The notes under the pieces were generated by a model that saw only the letters and a program-made list of their open reading frames with translations, was not told where the DNA came from and ran no database searches. Below, one piece after another: positions 1 through 15,704 of a DNA stretch of 64,000 bases. The position numbers were made by a program, and so were the translations under genes. The DNA comes from WHSW01 sp963749365. Lineage in GTDB: Bacteria; Actinomycetota; Thermoleophilia; Solirubrobacterales; 70-9. The stretch spans positions 1 to 64,000 of the forward strand of contig CAVVME010000002.1 in assembly GCA_963749365.1 (NCBI GenBank). The letters run 5' to 3'. The stretch's first letter is position 1. Each line of letters begins with the position of its first letter.

Positions 1-1052
1 TCGCCAATGGCGAAGATGTCGGGGTCGCGGGTGGTCTGCAGCGTGGGCGTCACCACCAGCTGGTTCGATTGGCTGACTTCGAGCCCGTCAAGGTCGCCCA
101 CGACATCTGGTCCCTTGACGCCAGCAGCCCAGACCACGAGTTCGGAAGGGATGAAGTGGCCACCGGCCAGCTGCACCCCGTCGGTGCGGACTTCAGTCAC
201 CTTGGCGCCGGCACGCACGTCGATGCCGAGGCCACACAGCAGGCGGGTGGTCGCTTCTGACAGCCGCTCCGGCAGAGCCGGCAGGATGCGTGGCGCTGCC
301 TCGATCAGGGTAATCTTGATGTCCTTGTCGGGGTCGATCCGGTCCAGCCCATAGGCGACCACCGCCCGTGTGGTGCGGTGCAGCTCGGCCGACAGCTCGG
401 TACCGGTGGCCCCGGCGCCGATGATCGCCACGTGCAGCTGCCCCGGACGCACCGGCTCGGCCTGGGTGTGGGCGCGCAGGCAGGCATTGACCAGCCTGCG
501 GTGGAAGCGCGCGGCCTGGTTGGGTGTGTCAAGTGCGATCGCATGGTGGGCTACGCCCGGTGTACCAAAATCGTTGCTGCAGCTGCCGATCGCCATCACC
601 AACGTGTCATACTCGAACCAGCGCTCAGGCGTGACCAGCCGGCTATCCTCGTCGTAGCTAGCGGCTAGCCGTACCCGCTTCGCCGCCCGATCTAGCCCGA
701 CCATTTCGCCGATACGGTACCGGAAATGGTGCCAGTTGGCCTGGGCCAGATAGTCGAGCGCATGGTCGTCTAGGTCCAGGCTGCCGGCAGCTACCTCGTG
801 CAACAACGGCTTCCATAAATGGGTGCGCGCCTTCTCGACCAGCGTCACGTCGGCCTTGCCGCGCTTGCCCAGCTTGTCACCCAGCCCAGTCACCAGCTCG
901 AGCCCGCCGGCACCGCCACCCACCACGATGACGCGATGGGCTACAATCGGGTCGATGGTGACGTTAGGCACCGGCCGCTGCGTCGCCTCATTGGTCACCG
1001 AGCCAGGGCCTACAGTCTCCTTGCGTTCCAGCGAGCCGAGATCTTTCTGCAT
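1..1052 (-). CDS. ndh: Type II NADH dehydrogenase (NDH-2), 3' end beyond window
   Basis: The frame is open from an ATG at 1052 to the left edge, about 350 residues, so the C-terminus is missing. It is a two-dinucleotide-fold flavoprotein: the FAD motif VIVVGGGAGGLEL lies near residue 37 and the NAD motif VAIIGAGATGTELSAEL near residue 187. The segment WKPLLHEVAAGS is typical of non-proton-pumping NADH:quinone oxidoreductases, and DIFAIG at the edge is the start of the second FAD motif. A GGAGG lies about 10 nt before the ATG. The role is membrane-peripheral NADH oxidation feeding quinone. It fits next to malic enzyme and pyruvate dehydrogenase, which generate reducing power. A related pyridine-disulfide oxidoreductase remains possible. 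Confidence 0.88.
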   Translation of the reverse strand, partial: MQKDLGSLERKETVGPGSVTNEATQRPVPNVTIDPIVAHRVIVVGGGAGGLELVTGLGDKLGKRGKADVTLVEKARTHLWKPLLHEVAAGSLDLDDHALDYLAQANWHHFRYRIGEMVGLDRAAKRVRLAASYDEDSRLVTPERWFEYDTLVMAIGSCSNDFGTPGVAHHAIALDTPNQAARFHRRLVNACLRAHTQAEPVRPGQLHVAIIGAGATGTELSAELHRTTRAVVAYGLDRIDPDKDIKITLIEAAPRILPALPERLSEATTRLLCGLGIDVRAGAKVTEVRTDGVQLAGGHFIPSELVVWAAGVKGPDVVGDLDGLEVSQSNQLVVTPTLQTTRDPDIFAIG

Positions 1053-1121
1053 CGCCAGGACCTCCGTCTGAGAGTGCTCCGCCCCGCGTGGCACTGGCCG
1101 ATGCGGGGCGGCTGGCCGGGT

Positions 1122-2510
<1,389 letters not shown>

Positions 2511-2531
2511 CGAACTACCTCCTTGTCTTGG

Positions 2532-4818
2532 TCACGCCTGGCGCAGGCTAGCTACGTCGACCGCGGTGAGCGCCGTCATGTTGACCAGCCGCCGTACGGT
2601 GCTGGTGGGGGTAAGAATGTGCACCGGCTTGGCGGCGCCGAGCAGGATCGGGCCGACCGTCACGCCTTGGCCGGCGACGATCTTGAGCGCGTTGAAAGTG
2701 ATGTTCGCGGCGTCCAGGTTGGGCATCACCAGGAGGTTGGCCTCGGCCGTGAGCCGCGAGTCGGGGAATACCTGGTCCAGCACCCGCTTGGACAGCGCGG
2801 CGTCGGCGTGCATCTCGCCCTCCGCCTCGAGCTCGGGCGCGCGCTCCTGGATCAGGGCTAGGGCCGTGCGCATCTTCCTCGCGGTAGGCGTATCAGCCGA
2901 GCCGAAACTTGAGTGCGATAGCAGGGCCAGACGCGGCTCGAGGCCGAAGCGGCGCACCTCCTCCGCCCCGAGCAGGGCGATGTCGGCGAGCTGGGCAGCG
3001 CTCGGATCGGGATTGATGTAGGTGTCGCAGATGAACACGGTCTGCTTGCGGCAGCATCAGGAGATGCATCGCCGCCAGCTCGCGCACGCCTTCGCGCACG
3101 CCGATCGTCTCGACGATGTAGCGCAGGTGCGAGGCGTAAGGGCCCGCGGTGCCGCACAGCATGCCGTCGGCCTGGCCCTCGTGCACCAGCATGGCGCCGA
3201 GCAGGGTGCCGTTGCCGCGCATCTCGGCGGCGGCGTAATCTCGAGTCAGCCCCGCGCCGGCGGCCAAGCTGGTAATAGACCTCGGCGGCTCGATCCAATA
3301 GCTCGCGATCGTCGAAGCCGACTACCTCGTAGTCGTGGTCCGCCTTTAGCCGCAGGCCGAGATTCTTGGCCTTTTCCGCGATCACCTCCGGCCGGCCGAC
3401 CAGGACGGGCCGCGCCAGCTTCTCGTCGACCGCCACCTGGGCCGCACGCAACACGCGGTCGTCCTCGCCCTCGGCGTAGACGATGCGCTTGGTCGCCTGG
3501 TCGGCTGCCGCCTGGAACACCGGCTGCATCACCGTGCCGGAGGTGTAGACGTAGCGCTCGAGCGACTGCCGGTAGGCCTTGACGTCGGCGAGCGGCCGCG
3601 TCGCCACGCCGCTCTGCATCGCGGCCTCTGCCACTGCCGGTGCTACCGTGGTGATCAGCCGCGGATCGAAGGGTGGCGGGATCAGGTACTCAGGCCCGAA
3701 CTTGATATCCTGCTTGCCATAGGCTGCGGCCACCACGTCGGAGACGTCAGCCCTCGCCAGCTCGGCGATGGCGCGGACGCAGGCGAGCTTCATCTCCTCG
3801 TTGATCGTGGTGGCTCCAACATCCAGGGCACCGCGGAAGATGAACGGGAAGCAGAGCACGTTGTTGACCTGGTTCGGGTAGTCCGAGCGTCCGGTGGCGA
3901 TGATGCAGTCGGGGCGCACGGCCTTGGCGTCCTCGGGGCGGATCTCGGGATCCGGATTGGCCATGGCCAGGATGATCGGCCGATCGGCCATCTGCGCCAC
4001 CATCTCCGGCTTGAGCACGCCCGCGGCCGAGAGGCCGAAGAACACGTCGGCACCCGGGATGATGCTCGGCCAGCGTGCGGGCGCGCGTGTCCTGCGCGTA
4101 CTGCGCCTTCTGCTCGTCCATGGATTCGGTGCGGCCCGGCGTAGACGACACCCTTGCTGTCGGTGACCCAGACGTTCTCCTTCCGCACGCCCAGGCCCAC
4201 CACGATGTTCAGGCAGGCGATGGCCGCTGCACCGGCGCCGGAGCATACCAGCTTGATATCCCCGATCCGCTTGCCGACCACTTCGAGCGCGTTCAGGAGC
4301 GCTGCCGCCGCAACGATCGCCGTGCCGTGCTGGTCATCGTGGAACACCGGGATCTTCATCCGCTCCCGGAGCTTGGTCTCTATGTAAAAGCATTCCGGCG
4401 CCTTAATGTCCTCGAGATTGATCCCACCGAAGGTGGGCTCGAGCGAGGCGATGGTCTCGACCAGCTTGTCGGGATCGGTCTCGTCGATCTCGATGTCGAA
4501 GACGTCGATTCCGGCAAACTTCTTGAACAGGCAGCCCTTGCCTTCCATCACCGGCTTGCCGGCGACCGCTCCGATATTGCCCAGGCCCAAGACGGCGGTG
4601 CCGTTCGAGATCACCGCCACCAGGTTGCCCTTGGCGGTGTAGTCGTAGGCCTTGAGCGGATCCTTCTGGATCTCCAGGCACGGCACCGCAACGCCCGGGC
4701 TGTAGGCCAGCGCCAGGTCGCGCTGGTTGCTCATCCCCTTGGTCGGCGTGACGGCAACCTTCCCGGGCGTCGGGTACTGGTGATAGTCCAGTGCCGCCTG
4801 CGCCAGCGCGTCTTCCAT
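2532..4818 (-). CDS. maeB: NADP-dependent malic enzyme with phosphotransacetylase-like domain (frameshifted)
   Basis: The gene reads as one roughly 760-codon MaeB only after crossing four frame changes, near 4150, 4070, 3265 and 3055. The N-terminal malic enzyme domain shows YSPGVAVPCLEI, VFHDDQHGTAIV and the NAD(P) motif GAGAAAIACLN. Past about residue 430 the PTA-like domain continues (RIVYAEGEDDRVLRAAQ, then LRYIVETIGVREGVRELAAM). It decarboxylates malate to pyruvate with NADPH, and the PTA domain is usually an acetyl-CoA-responsive regulatory module. ATG at 4818 is chosen because GGGAGG precedes it by about 6 nt; the open frame further upstream lacks homology. Every piece keeps good codon structure and homology, so sequencing indels look likelier than a dead gene. 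Confidence 0.88.
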
Positions 4819-4920
4819 GGCTTGCCTCCCACGATCCGAGTTACCGGTCAGCTCCCGGGAGAATGCCAGGGCCGACCGGCATTTTGTCTGTTCATCAATC
4901 AGGCCGTCAGCGGCCAAAGC

Positions 4921-5208
4921 CTACTGAAAGCGCTTGAGCGCCTCGGCCCAGCCCTGCTGCAGCTGAGCCAGCGCCTTCTCCGACGATGCCTGCATGTCCT
5001 TCCAGGCATTCTCGTTGGCCTCGCGTACCTGGCCAAGAAGCTTGGTCGCCTGCTCCGTGTTGTCGCGGAGTGATGCGATCGACTTCTCGTAGTCCGCCTT
5101 CGCTTGGGCGCCAGCCTGGCCAAGTCGCTCCTGGTAGTCCTTGATCTGACCCTGCCATACGGCAATCTGGCCTTGCAGCTGCTCGGCGAAGTCCTGCTTC
5201 AATGCCAT
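4921..5208 (-). CDS. Small coiled-coil protein, sll1863-like
   Basis: A 95-residue protein made almost wholly of amphipathic helix with regularly spaced alanine, glutamine and charged residues and tryptophans near both ends (IAVWQGQIKDYQERLG; ENAWKDMQASSEKAL). It has no signal peptide, membrane segment or catalytic motif. The pattern matches the small coiled-coil stress proteins called sll1863-like; a phasin-like surface protein is the alternative. It sits between maeB and lpd on the same strand and is probably cotranscribed with them. The function is unknown. Confidence 0.6.
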   Translation of the reverse strand: MALKQDFAEQLQGQIAVWQGQIKDYQERLGQAGAQAKADYEKSIASLRDNTEQATKLLGQVREANENAWKDMQASSEKALAQLQQGWAEALKRFQ

Positions 5209-5258
5209 CGACTAGCCCTCCTGTTGGCGAGCGCTTCCGCGCTCCTGCGTTGACGAAC

Positions 5259-7331
<2,073 letters not shown>

Positions 7332-7344
7332 GGTCAGGCCCTCC

Positions 7345-8613
7345 TCACAGCACCAGCCGGCGCACGTCCTCGAGGACGTGGCACAAATGACGGGTGAAGC
7401 GGGCGGCGAGCGCCCCGTCGATCACCCGGTGGTCGTAGGAGACGTAGAGCGGCTGCATCAGCCGCGGCTGGAACTCCTTGCCGTCCCAGACCGGGGCCAT
7501 CTTCGAGCGCACCACGCCCAGGATCGCCACCTCGGGCGCGTTGACGATCGGCGTGAAGTCGGTGCCGCCGATGCCGCCGAGCGAGGAGATGGTGAAGGTG
7601 CCGCCCTGCATGTCGGCGGGGCCGAGCTTGCCGTCGCGCGCCTTCTTGGACAGCGTGCCCAGCTCCTTGCTCAGCTCGTCGATGCCCTTGCGGTCGACAT
7701 CCTTGAACACCGGCACGACCAGGCCCTCCGGCGTGTCGACGGCGATGCCGACATTGTAGTAGCGCTTGTAGATCAGCGCGTCCTTCTCTGGGCTGAGCGA
7801 GCTGTTGAACTCGGGATAGGCCTTCAGCGCCGAGACGCTGGCCTTCATCAGGAAGGCCAGGAGCGTGACGCGGTAGCCCTTCTCCTTGGCGGCACCGTCG
7901 AGTTCCTTGCGGTAGGCCTCGACCTCGGTGATGTCGGCCTCGTCGCCATGGGTGACGTGCGGGACATTGAGCCAGGAGCGGTGCAGGTGCGGGCCGCTCA
8001 GCCGCTTGATGCGCGCGAGCGGCTTGCTCTCGATCGGGCCGAACTTGGAGAAGTCCTGGGCGGGGATCTCGGGAATGCCCATGCCGCCGCTGGGTGCGGC
8101 CGCTGCGGCGGCGGCCGGGATGGCCGGCCCGCGCAAGAAGCCTTTCACGTCGTCCTTGGTGATCCGGCCCTTTTCGCCGGTGCCCTTGACCTTGGCCAGG
8201 TCGACCTCGAGCTCGCGGGCGAGGCGGCGCACGCTGGGGCTGGCATGTACCGTGCCCGCGTCGGCGGCAGCGGCCGCAGCCGCGGGCTGGGCCGGCGGAG
8301 CGGAGGTCGGCTTGGGGGCGGGTGCCGGCTCCTGCTGGGCGATCACCGAGGGCGGCGGCGTCACCGGCGCATCGGCGGCGCTGGCCGTGAGGGTGATGAC
8401 CGCCGTGCCCTCGCCCACCCGGTCGCCGACCTTGACCAGCACCGCCTCGACCGTGCCGTCGCGGTCGGCCGGCACGTCCATGGTCGCCTTGTCGGACTCC
8501 AGCGTCACCAGCGGGTCGTCGGCCTTGATGGTGTCGCCCGGCTTGACATGGATCTCGATCACCGGGACGTCCTTGAAGTCCCCGATGTCGGGGACCTTGA
8601 CCTCGATCGCCAT
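7345..8613 (-). CDS. aceF: Dihydrolipoamide acetyltransferase (E2) of pyruvate dehydrogenase
   Basis: Taken from ATG 8613, which has GGGAGG just upstream; the frame extends 14 codons further without homology. Layout of the 422 residues: one lipoyl domain (1-80, lysine 42 in ESDKATMDVP), an Ala/Pro linker, a peripheral subunit-binding domain (about 123-160, ASPSVRRLARELEVDLAKVKG), and the catalytic acyltransferase domain ending with DHRVIDG at 394-400. It forms the core of the complex and passes acetyl groups to CoA. Gene order aceE-aceF-lpd on the minus strand is the classic operon. One lipoyl domain is at the low end for this type of E2; its partner E3 carries two. Confidence 0.95.
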   Translation of the reverse strand: MAIEVKVPDIGDFKDVPVIEIHVKPGDTIKADDPLVTLESDKATMDVPADRDGTVEAVLVKVGDRVGEGTAVITLTASAADAPVTPPPSVIAQQEPAPAPKPTSAPPAQPAAAAAAADAGTVHASPSVRRLARELEVDLAKVKGTGEKGRITKDDVKGFLRGPAIPAAAAAAAPSGGMGIPEIPAQDFSKFGPIESKPLARIKRLSGPHLHRSWLNVPHVTHGDEADITEVEAYRKELDGAAKEKGYRVTLLAFLMKASVSALKAYPEFNSSLSPEKDALIYKRYYNVGIAVDTPEGLVVPVFKDVDRKGIDELSKELGTLSKKARDGKLGPADMQGGTFTISSLGGIGGTDFTPIVNAPEVAILGVVRSKMAPVWDGKEFQPRLMQPLYVSYDHRVIDGALAARFTRHLCHVLEDVRRLVL

Positions 8614-8680
8614 CGGCGGTTCCTCCCCTGCCCGGCCGTGAATTGCCGGGATCAATTCGTTCCGTGACTTGCGGGTAGCG

Positions 8681-11353
<2,673 letters not shown>

Positions 11354-11733
11354 TTGTCCTCCCTGCTCGTTCGTACGGCCGCACGGGGCGGCTTTGACAC
11401 CTTTTGTGCTGCCACCCTCTCACTATGCATGGTTTGTGCCAAGTAAAAAGATCGCCTGACCCGGTCGACTAACACTTAGAAATCCGAACAACTCGGCTCG
11501 ATCGGCCGATACGCAGGTTGCACCCATGTGCGAACACTCGGACTGTCGAGATCGCACCTGTGCGAAGTTCCGCACGGGTGAACCGAGCCGGCCGCATCGT
11601 TTACCACACTTCCACATGTCAGCCTTTCGGTTCACACTAGACAAAAGGCATGTTTGATGTCGGAAGTGAACGAGGTGGTTGGCCATATGCGGTCTGGACC
11701 GCGGGCTCGCTGCAGAAAACGGGAGGTTCAAGC
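11354..11733. other. Divergent intergenic region between aceE and the TAXI gene
   Basis: 380 bases without a convincing gene. It contains a sigma-54-like promoter facing aceE (11426-11442). Two copies of TGTGCGAA lie at 11527-11534 and 11559-11566, 32 bp apart, with a near-inverted copy TTCCGCAC just after the second. These suggest a regulator-binding region. The small ORFs here look like chance. Confidence 0.5.
11426..11442 (-). promoter_or_regulatory. Candidate sigma-54 (RpoN) promoter for aceE-aceF-lpd
   Basis: Reading the minus strand, the sequence is TTGGCAC-AAACC-ATGCA, with GG and GC dinucleotides 10 bases apart. It differs from the TGGCACG-N4-TTGCA consensus at two core positions. 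The ATG of aceE is about 70 nt downstream. No enhancer-binding protein gene is in view. It is a motif match only. Confidence 0.4.
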
Positions 11734-12708
11734 ATGTCCTCAGTCGCGGTCATGCTCGGAGCATTGCTCGCCGCATTGCTCACACTAGGAACGCCAGCGC
11801 GTTCGGCGGAACCGGATTGGCCAGACGCGATAACCATTGCAACGGGCTCGCCCGGCGGCACCTATTTTGCGTATGGTGAAGGGCTGGCCAAGATTCTGAC
11901 CCGTGTCTTAGGCATTCGGGTCGCCACGCGGCCGACCGAAGGGCCAAGTGAGAACATCAGGTTGATCGAGGACGGTCAGGCGCAGATTGGGTTCGTCACC
12001 ATGGGCGTCGCCCAGCAGGGCTGGAACGGCATGGGCGACTGGACGCAAGGCAAACAATACCGCGCCATGCGCGCGTTGTTTCCGATGTACGACACGCCGT
12101 TCCACTTCATCGTTATGCAGGATAAAGGGGCACGTTCGAGCGCCGAGTTGGCGGGGAAGCGCCTTGGTGTTGGTCCACAGGGCGGGACCTCCGCAACATA
12201 CACCCCCAAGCTCCTGGCGACGCTCAAGCTCGATGCACCTCTGAGCTATGGATCGTGGGCGGACCTCACGATGCAGTTGGCCGAAGGTAAGCTTGACGGG
12301 CTCGTCGTAGCCGCTGGCGTCCCGTTCCCCGCTGTAGCGGACCTCGAAGCCAAGAATAAGGTCCGCTACGTCCCGCTGACGCCAGATCAGATCCTCTTGC
12401 TGCGATTGGCCATCCCGGAGCTGAACGCCTCGCTCATCCCCGCCGGTACCTATCCCTCTTTGATGTATGGCTATGAGACAGTCGGGCTCTACAACTTTGC
12501 GGTAGCACGTCTGGATCTGCCTGCGAGCCTGGCCTACGAGATCGTCAAAGGGGTCTTCGATCATCACGAGGAGATGCTGGAAGTGCATCCCGCTGCAGCG
12601 TCGACGGTGCCCAAGAACTTCGTTCACAATACCTTCCTGCCGTATCATGATGGTTCAATCCGATACTATGGCAATACCGTTGCGCCCGGTGTCGTTCTAG
12701 GTGACTGA
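11734..12708 (+). CDS. TAXI-family TRAP transporter solute-binding protein
   Basis: ATG 11734 is chosen because GGGAGG lies 8 nt before it and a clean signal peptide follows (MSSVAVMLGALLAALLTLG, cleavage near ARSA-EP). The mature start ITIATGSPGGTYFAYGEGLA is the TAXI signature, and ENIRLIEDGQAQIGFV and PHGGTS-like GPQGGTSATYTPKLL follow. Total about 324 residues. TAXI proteins bind organic acids or amino acids in the periplasm and deliver them to a fused DctQM permease, which is not present here. It is followed directly by a decayed insertion sequence that may have removed the permease gene. The ligand cannot be told from sequence. Confidence 0.85.
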   Translation: MSSVAVMLGALLAALLTLGTPARSAEPDWPDAITIATGSPGGTYFAYGEGLAKILTRVLGIRVATRPTEGPSENIRLIEDGQAQIGFVTMGVAQQGWNGMGDWTQGKQYRAMRALFPMYDTPFHFIVMQDKGARSSAELAGKRLGVGPQGGTSATYTPKLLATLKLDAPLSYGSWADLTMQLAEGKLDGLVVAAGVPFPAVADLEAKNKVRYVPLTPDQILLLRLAIPELNASLIPAGTYPSLMYGYETVGLYNFAVARLDLPASLAYEIVKGVFDHHEEMLEVHPAAASTVPKNFVHNTFLPYHDGSIRYYGNTVAPGVVLGD

Positions 12709-12770
12709 ACACCGCGAACGGCCTTGTCAATTTGATGGCATGGGGGCATCGAGCCATCCACCACGGCCGA

Positions 12771-13473
12771 TCACGCCGCGAGCTCTGCAGCCTCGCGCCA
12801 CGCGGCGAAGGCCTCGGCTCGAAACTGGCGATGGGTGGCAGCGGAGATCAGGTGACGGCAGGTGGTGAAGGTGTTGGCGACGGCGGCGTGGGCAGCGAGG
12901 AAGCGTTGGGCCGAGCCCGGCGAGCGGAAGCCCTGCATCTTCCGCTCCCGCCGGCGGATCGGGACGTGCGAGCTTTCCGCCCGGTTGTTCTTGCGCTTGC
13001 GCTGGATGTGCTCGGCGCTCGAGGCCGAGCTCGCGGGCCGCGGCGCCGTAGGCGCGCAGCCGATCGGTCACGAGCTCCGTCGGGCGCCATGCCCTGGTTC
13101 TTCAGCAGCTTGCGCATCAGGCGCAGGGCTGCATGCCTTGTCGCGTCGGCTCTGGACCAGCATGTCCAGCACCTCGCCCTCGCTGTCGACCGCACGCCAG
13201 AGATACATCTGCCGGCCGGCGATCTTCACGAACATCTCGTCGAGATGCCAGATCCCACTCGATTGGCCGCGGCGGCGGCGCAAGCGCCTGGCGATCAGCG
13301 GGCCGAAGCGCGCGACCCAGACCCGGACGGTCTCGTAGGTCACGACGATGCCGCGCTCGGCGAGGAGTTCCTCGACGTCGCGCAGGCTGAGGGTGAAGCG
13401 AAGGTACATCCAGATCGCGTGCTGGATGATCGGCCTTCGGGAAGCGAAAGCCGCGGTAGAGGGTCGTCTTCAT
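12771..13473 (-). pseudogene. IS6-family transposase remnant (multiple frameshifts)
   Basis: Pieces in three frames join into one roughly 234-codon DDE transposase of the IS6/IS26 type. They start MKTTLYRGFRFPKA at 13473, continue MYLRFTLSLRDVEELLAERG and WHLDEMFVKIAGRQMYLWRA, then ALRLMRKLLKNQG, LVTDRLRAYG, EHIQRKRKNNRAESSH, and end MQGFRSPGSAQRFLAAHAA. Frame changes fall near 13430, 13140, 13085 and 13010. I could not define clear terminal inverted repeats or a target duplication. Whether the frame breaks are true decay or sequencing indels is unclear, because neighbouring genes show the same type of break. Confidence 0.85.
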
Positions 13474-13551
13474 GCCGTCCCGCTACCGCCAGGCAACAGA
13501 TCGGGCAAGCCGGACCTGACAGAGGGCGCTCGAGCGGTCGCTCGTCGACCT

Positions 13552-14581
13552 TCAAGCGCGGTCCGCGCCGACGGCTCCGTCGAGGTACACGGCCAGAGCT
13601 GCCACGACCTCGGGATCGTAGCGATGGCAGTTCTCACGGAGGGCCAGCTCGGGGACCAACCGGTCGCGATAGGAGCGCGGCTCGGTGCGGGCGCAGTACA
13701 CGTCGGCCACGGCGAGCACGCGCCCGACACGGCTGATCGCACCGCCGGCGAGGCCATTCGGATACCCCGTGCCGTCGAGCCGCTCGTGCATCTGCACCAG
13801 GGCCTCGGCCACCGGCAGGTCCAGGCCGGCACCCTCCAGCACCCGCTGCGCGTGCCCTACGTGCTCGCGCATGAGCGCCTGCTCGTCGTCGCTGTGCCGG
13901 CCTGGCTTGACCAGGATCTCCCGTGGCACGAACAGCTTGCCGATCTGCGACAACCGTGCCGCCAGCCGCAGGGTCTGGGCCTCGTCCGCCGTGAGGCTCA
14001 GGCGCGTCGCGATGGCCAGCCAGCGCAGTCTCCTCGACCCGCCAGCTGTGGCCGACGAGATAGGGATCGGCCAGCTCGACGGCGCGGATCAGGGTCGTGG
14101 TGACCGCCTCGATCTGGCGGTCGCGCTGGTGCCGCAGGCGGGCCGCCTCGGTGGCGTCGCGCGCCACCCAGACCACGCCGCGCAAGGTGGCGTCCCCCAG
14201 CCGCAGCGGGACCTTGACGCTGTGCAGGATGCGCTCGCGGCCGTTGAAATCGAGCAGCTCGTCGTCGGCCACGACGATGCCCAGCGCCAGGGCCTCGCGG
14301 TCGGTGCGATCGAGCCGCTGGGCACCGTCGACACTGAACAGATCCCGGTCGCTGACACCGACTAGGCTCTCGGGCGAGCGGGCGAATGCCTTGGCGAAGG
14401 CACGGTTGACCCACAGGTAACGACGGTCACGCCCCTTGAGGCCGATCAGATCCGGCACGGTCGCCGCGATCGCCTCGACGAGGCCCTGCTGCTCCTCGAG
14501 ACGCTCCGTCAGCTTGCGCCGCCGCGGCAGCCGGGCCGGCGGGCACCCGTGGACGACGGCAGTGGCCAGCGATCGATGCAT
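13552..14581 (-). CDS. PAS sensor with degenerate HD-GYP output domain (frameshifted)
   Basis: ATG 14581 has GAGGAGGG upstream. The N-terminal half is a PAS domain (LVEAIAATVPDLIGLKGRDRRYLWVNRAF). After a short helix (LIRAVELADPYLVGHSWRVEE) one frame change near 14020 leads into WLAIATRLSLTADEAQTLRL. The HD-GYP tail then has IGKLFVPREILVKPG, MHERLDGTGYPNGLAGGAI and RVLAVADVYCA. HD-GYP proteins hydrolyse cyclic di-GMP, but here the HD dipeptide before IGK is SQ (ARLSQIGK). The metal site is therefore incomplete and the domain may only bind ligand or partners. No membrane segment is seen. Confidence 0.75.
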
Positions 14582-14861
14582 GGATTCACCCTCCTCGGCG
14601 CAATGTCGTCCGATGTCGACGGTGTTGCCTCGGCATGAGCTTTCCCGGTCGCCGTAAAACAATTGGTGACCGCCGCGGCTCAACGACCCTCTCAGGGTAC
14701 ATTGATGCTCACGTGACCGCGTGCCGCCTCAAACTGCTCTTCCGGGACCTGCGCTAGCTGCTGCCGCCGCGCGCGAGATTTGCTTGCGGGCCGAGCGCAA
14801 GGCCGGTGAGTTACTGGCGGTCTCGGAGAAGATCTCGGCCAAGCCACAGCATGTGAATGCG
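14582..14861. other. Intergenic region between the PAS/HD-GYP gene and the GntR gene
   Basis: About 280 bases. It contains the Shine-Dalgarno of the PAS/HD-GYP gene just above 14581 and the 3' flank of the GntR gene. I see no convincing gene, terminator or repeat. A plus-strand reading frame across it is the antisense shadow of the GntR gene. Confidence 0.4.
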
Positions 14862-15602
14862 TCACTGCACCAGCGGCTCAAGACTACAATCAAGCAGGGT
14901 AGGATCGATCTCGCGCTCCATGGAGTCGAACATGCAGTCGACGAAGGCAATCAAGCCGTCGGATGCAGCTACCGCGTCATCGACATGGCGATTCGCTATG
15001 GCGTTGATGATGGCGAGATGGCAATCGATCGTCGAGTCCACGCTTCCTTCGCTTTTATTGTGAGTGTGATAAATCCAACCGATGCGCCGAAAGATCGTGT
15101 GAAGCGGCCGCAAGGTGTGCTCAAGGAATGGCTCGCCGGCTGCCCGCAAGGTGAGCTTGTTGATGCGCCGGTCGATCACATTGAATTCATCGACCGTCAT
15201 GGTTGCGCGCCGCTCGCGCAGGAGGCGCTCCATGTGCAGGAACTGGTTGCGGTGTGAAGCACCCGAGCGCTCGGCGGCCAGCCGGATCACGAAGCGCTCG
15301 ATGTCATGGCGCAGGTGCAACAACATGCGCTCGCGCGTGAGATCGATGGGAGCGATCTGAAGCCCGTGACGTGGGCGGACGAGAATGAGCGTGTCGTCAG
15401 CAAGCCGGCTGACGGCCTGATGCACTGGCGTACGGCTGAAGCCCGTAAGCTGCCCGAGATCCTGAAGCGCCAGGAATTGACCCGGCTTCAGCACGCAATT
15501 GATGATCAGATCCTCGATCCGCTCGTAGGCAAGTTCGACGAGACTCACGCGGTTGCGGCGCGGGGGCACGGCGGCGCGGGGGACCTCCTCCGCCTTCACC
15601 AA
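14862..15602 (-). CDS. GntR-family regulator, FCD type
   Basis: A winged-helix domain (SLVELAYERIEDLIINCVLKPGQ then LTGFSRTPVHQAVSRL) occupies about residues 20-85. It is followed by an all-helical FCD ligand-binding domain (HLRHDIERFVIRLAAERSG; DCHLAIINAIANRHVDDAVAA). Such regulators control sugar-acid and organic-acid catabolism. It is divergent from the dctP/dehydratase/idonate cluster and is the obvious candidate regulator. The listed start is TTG 15602. An ATG at 15635 in another frame (MAGRERTRPEIGEGG) could be the true start if one base is missing, since this part of the window has many indels. Confidence 0.85.
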   Translation of the reverse strand: MVKAEEVPRAAVPPRRNRVSLVELAYERIEDLIINCVLKPGQFLALQDLGQLTGFSRTPVHQAVSRLADDTLILVRPRHGLQIAPIDLTRERMLLHLRHDIERFVIRLAAERSGASHRNQFLHMERLLRERRATMTVDEFNVIDRRINKLTLRAAGEPFLEHTLRPLHTIFRRIGWIYHTHNKSEGSVDSTIDCHLAIINAIANRHVDDAVAASDGLIAFVDCMFDSMEREIDPTLLDCSLEPLVQ

Positions 15603-15679
15603 TTTCGGGCCGCGTCCGTTCCCGACCAGCCATGAACACCCCCTTGAAACTCACCATACGATCGACATACATCGTTCAC

Positions 15680-15704
15680 TCACACATGCTAAAACATGTT
15701 GTGA
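15680..15704. promoter_or_regulatory. Inverted repeat, candidate GntR operator
   Basis: TCACACATG-ctaaaa-CATGTTGTGA is an inverted repeat that is perfect apart from one extra base. A second overlapping pair, AACAT...ATGTT, extends to 15710. It lies between the divergent GntR gene and dctP in locally AT-rich sequence, the expected place for autoregulation and control of the catabolic cluster. Confidence 0.5.

Noticed and set aside
12709..13512. A complete IS6 element with terminal inverted repeats
   Set aside because: Only weak similarity between the ends (GGC-TTG type) and no target duplication seen; the transposase is broken in four places.
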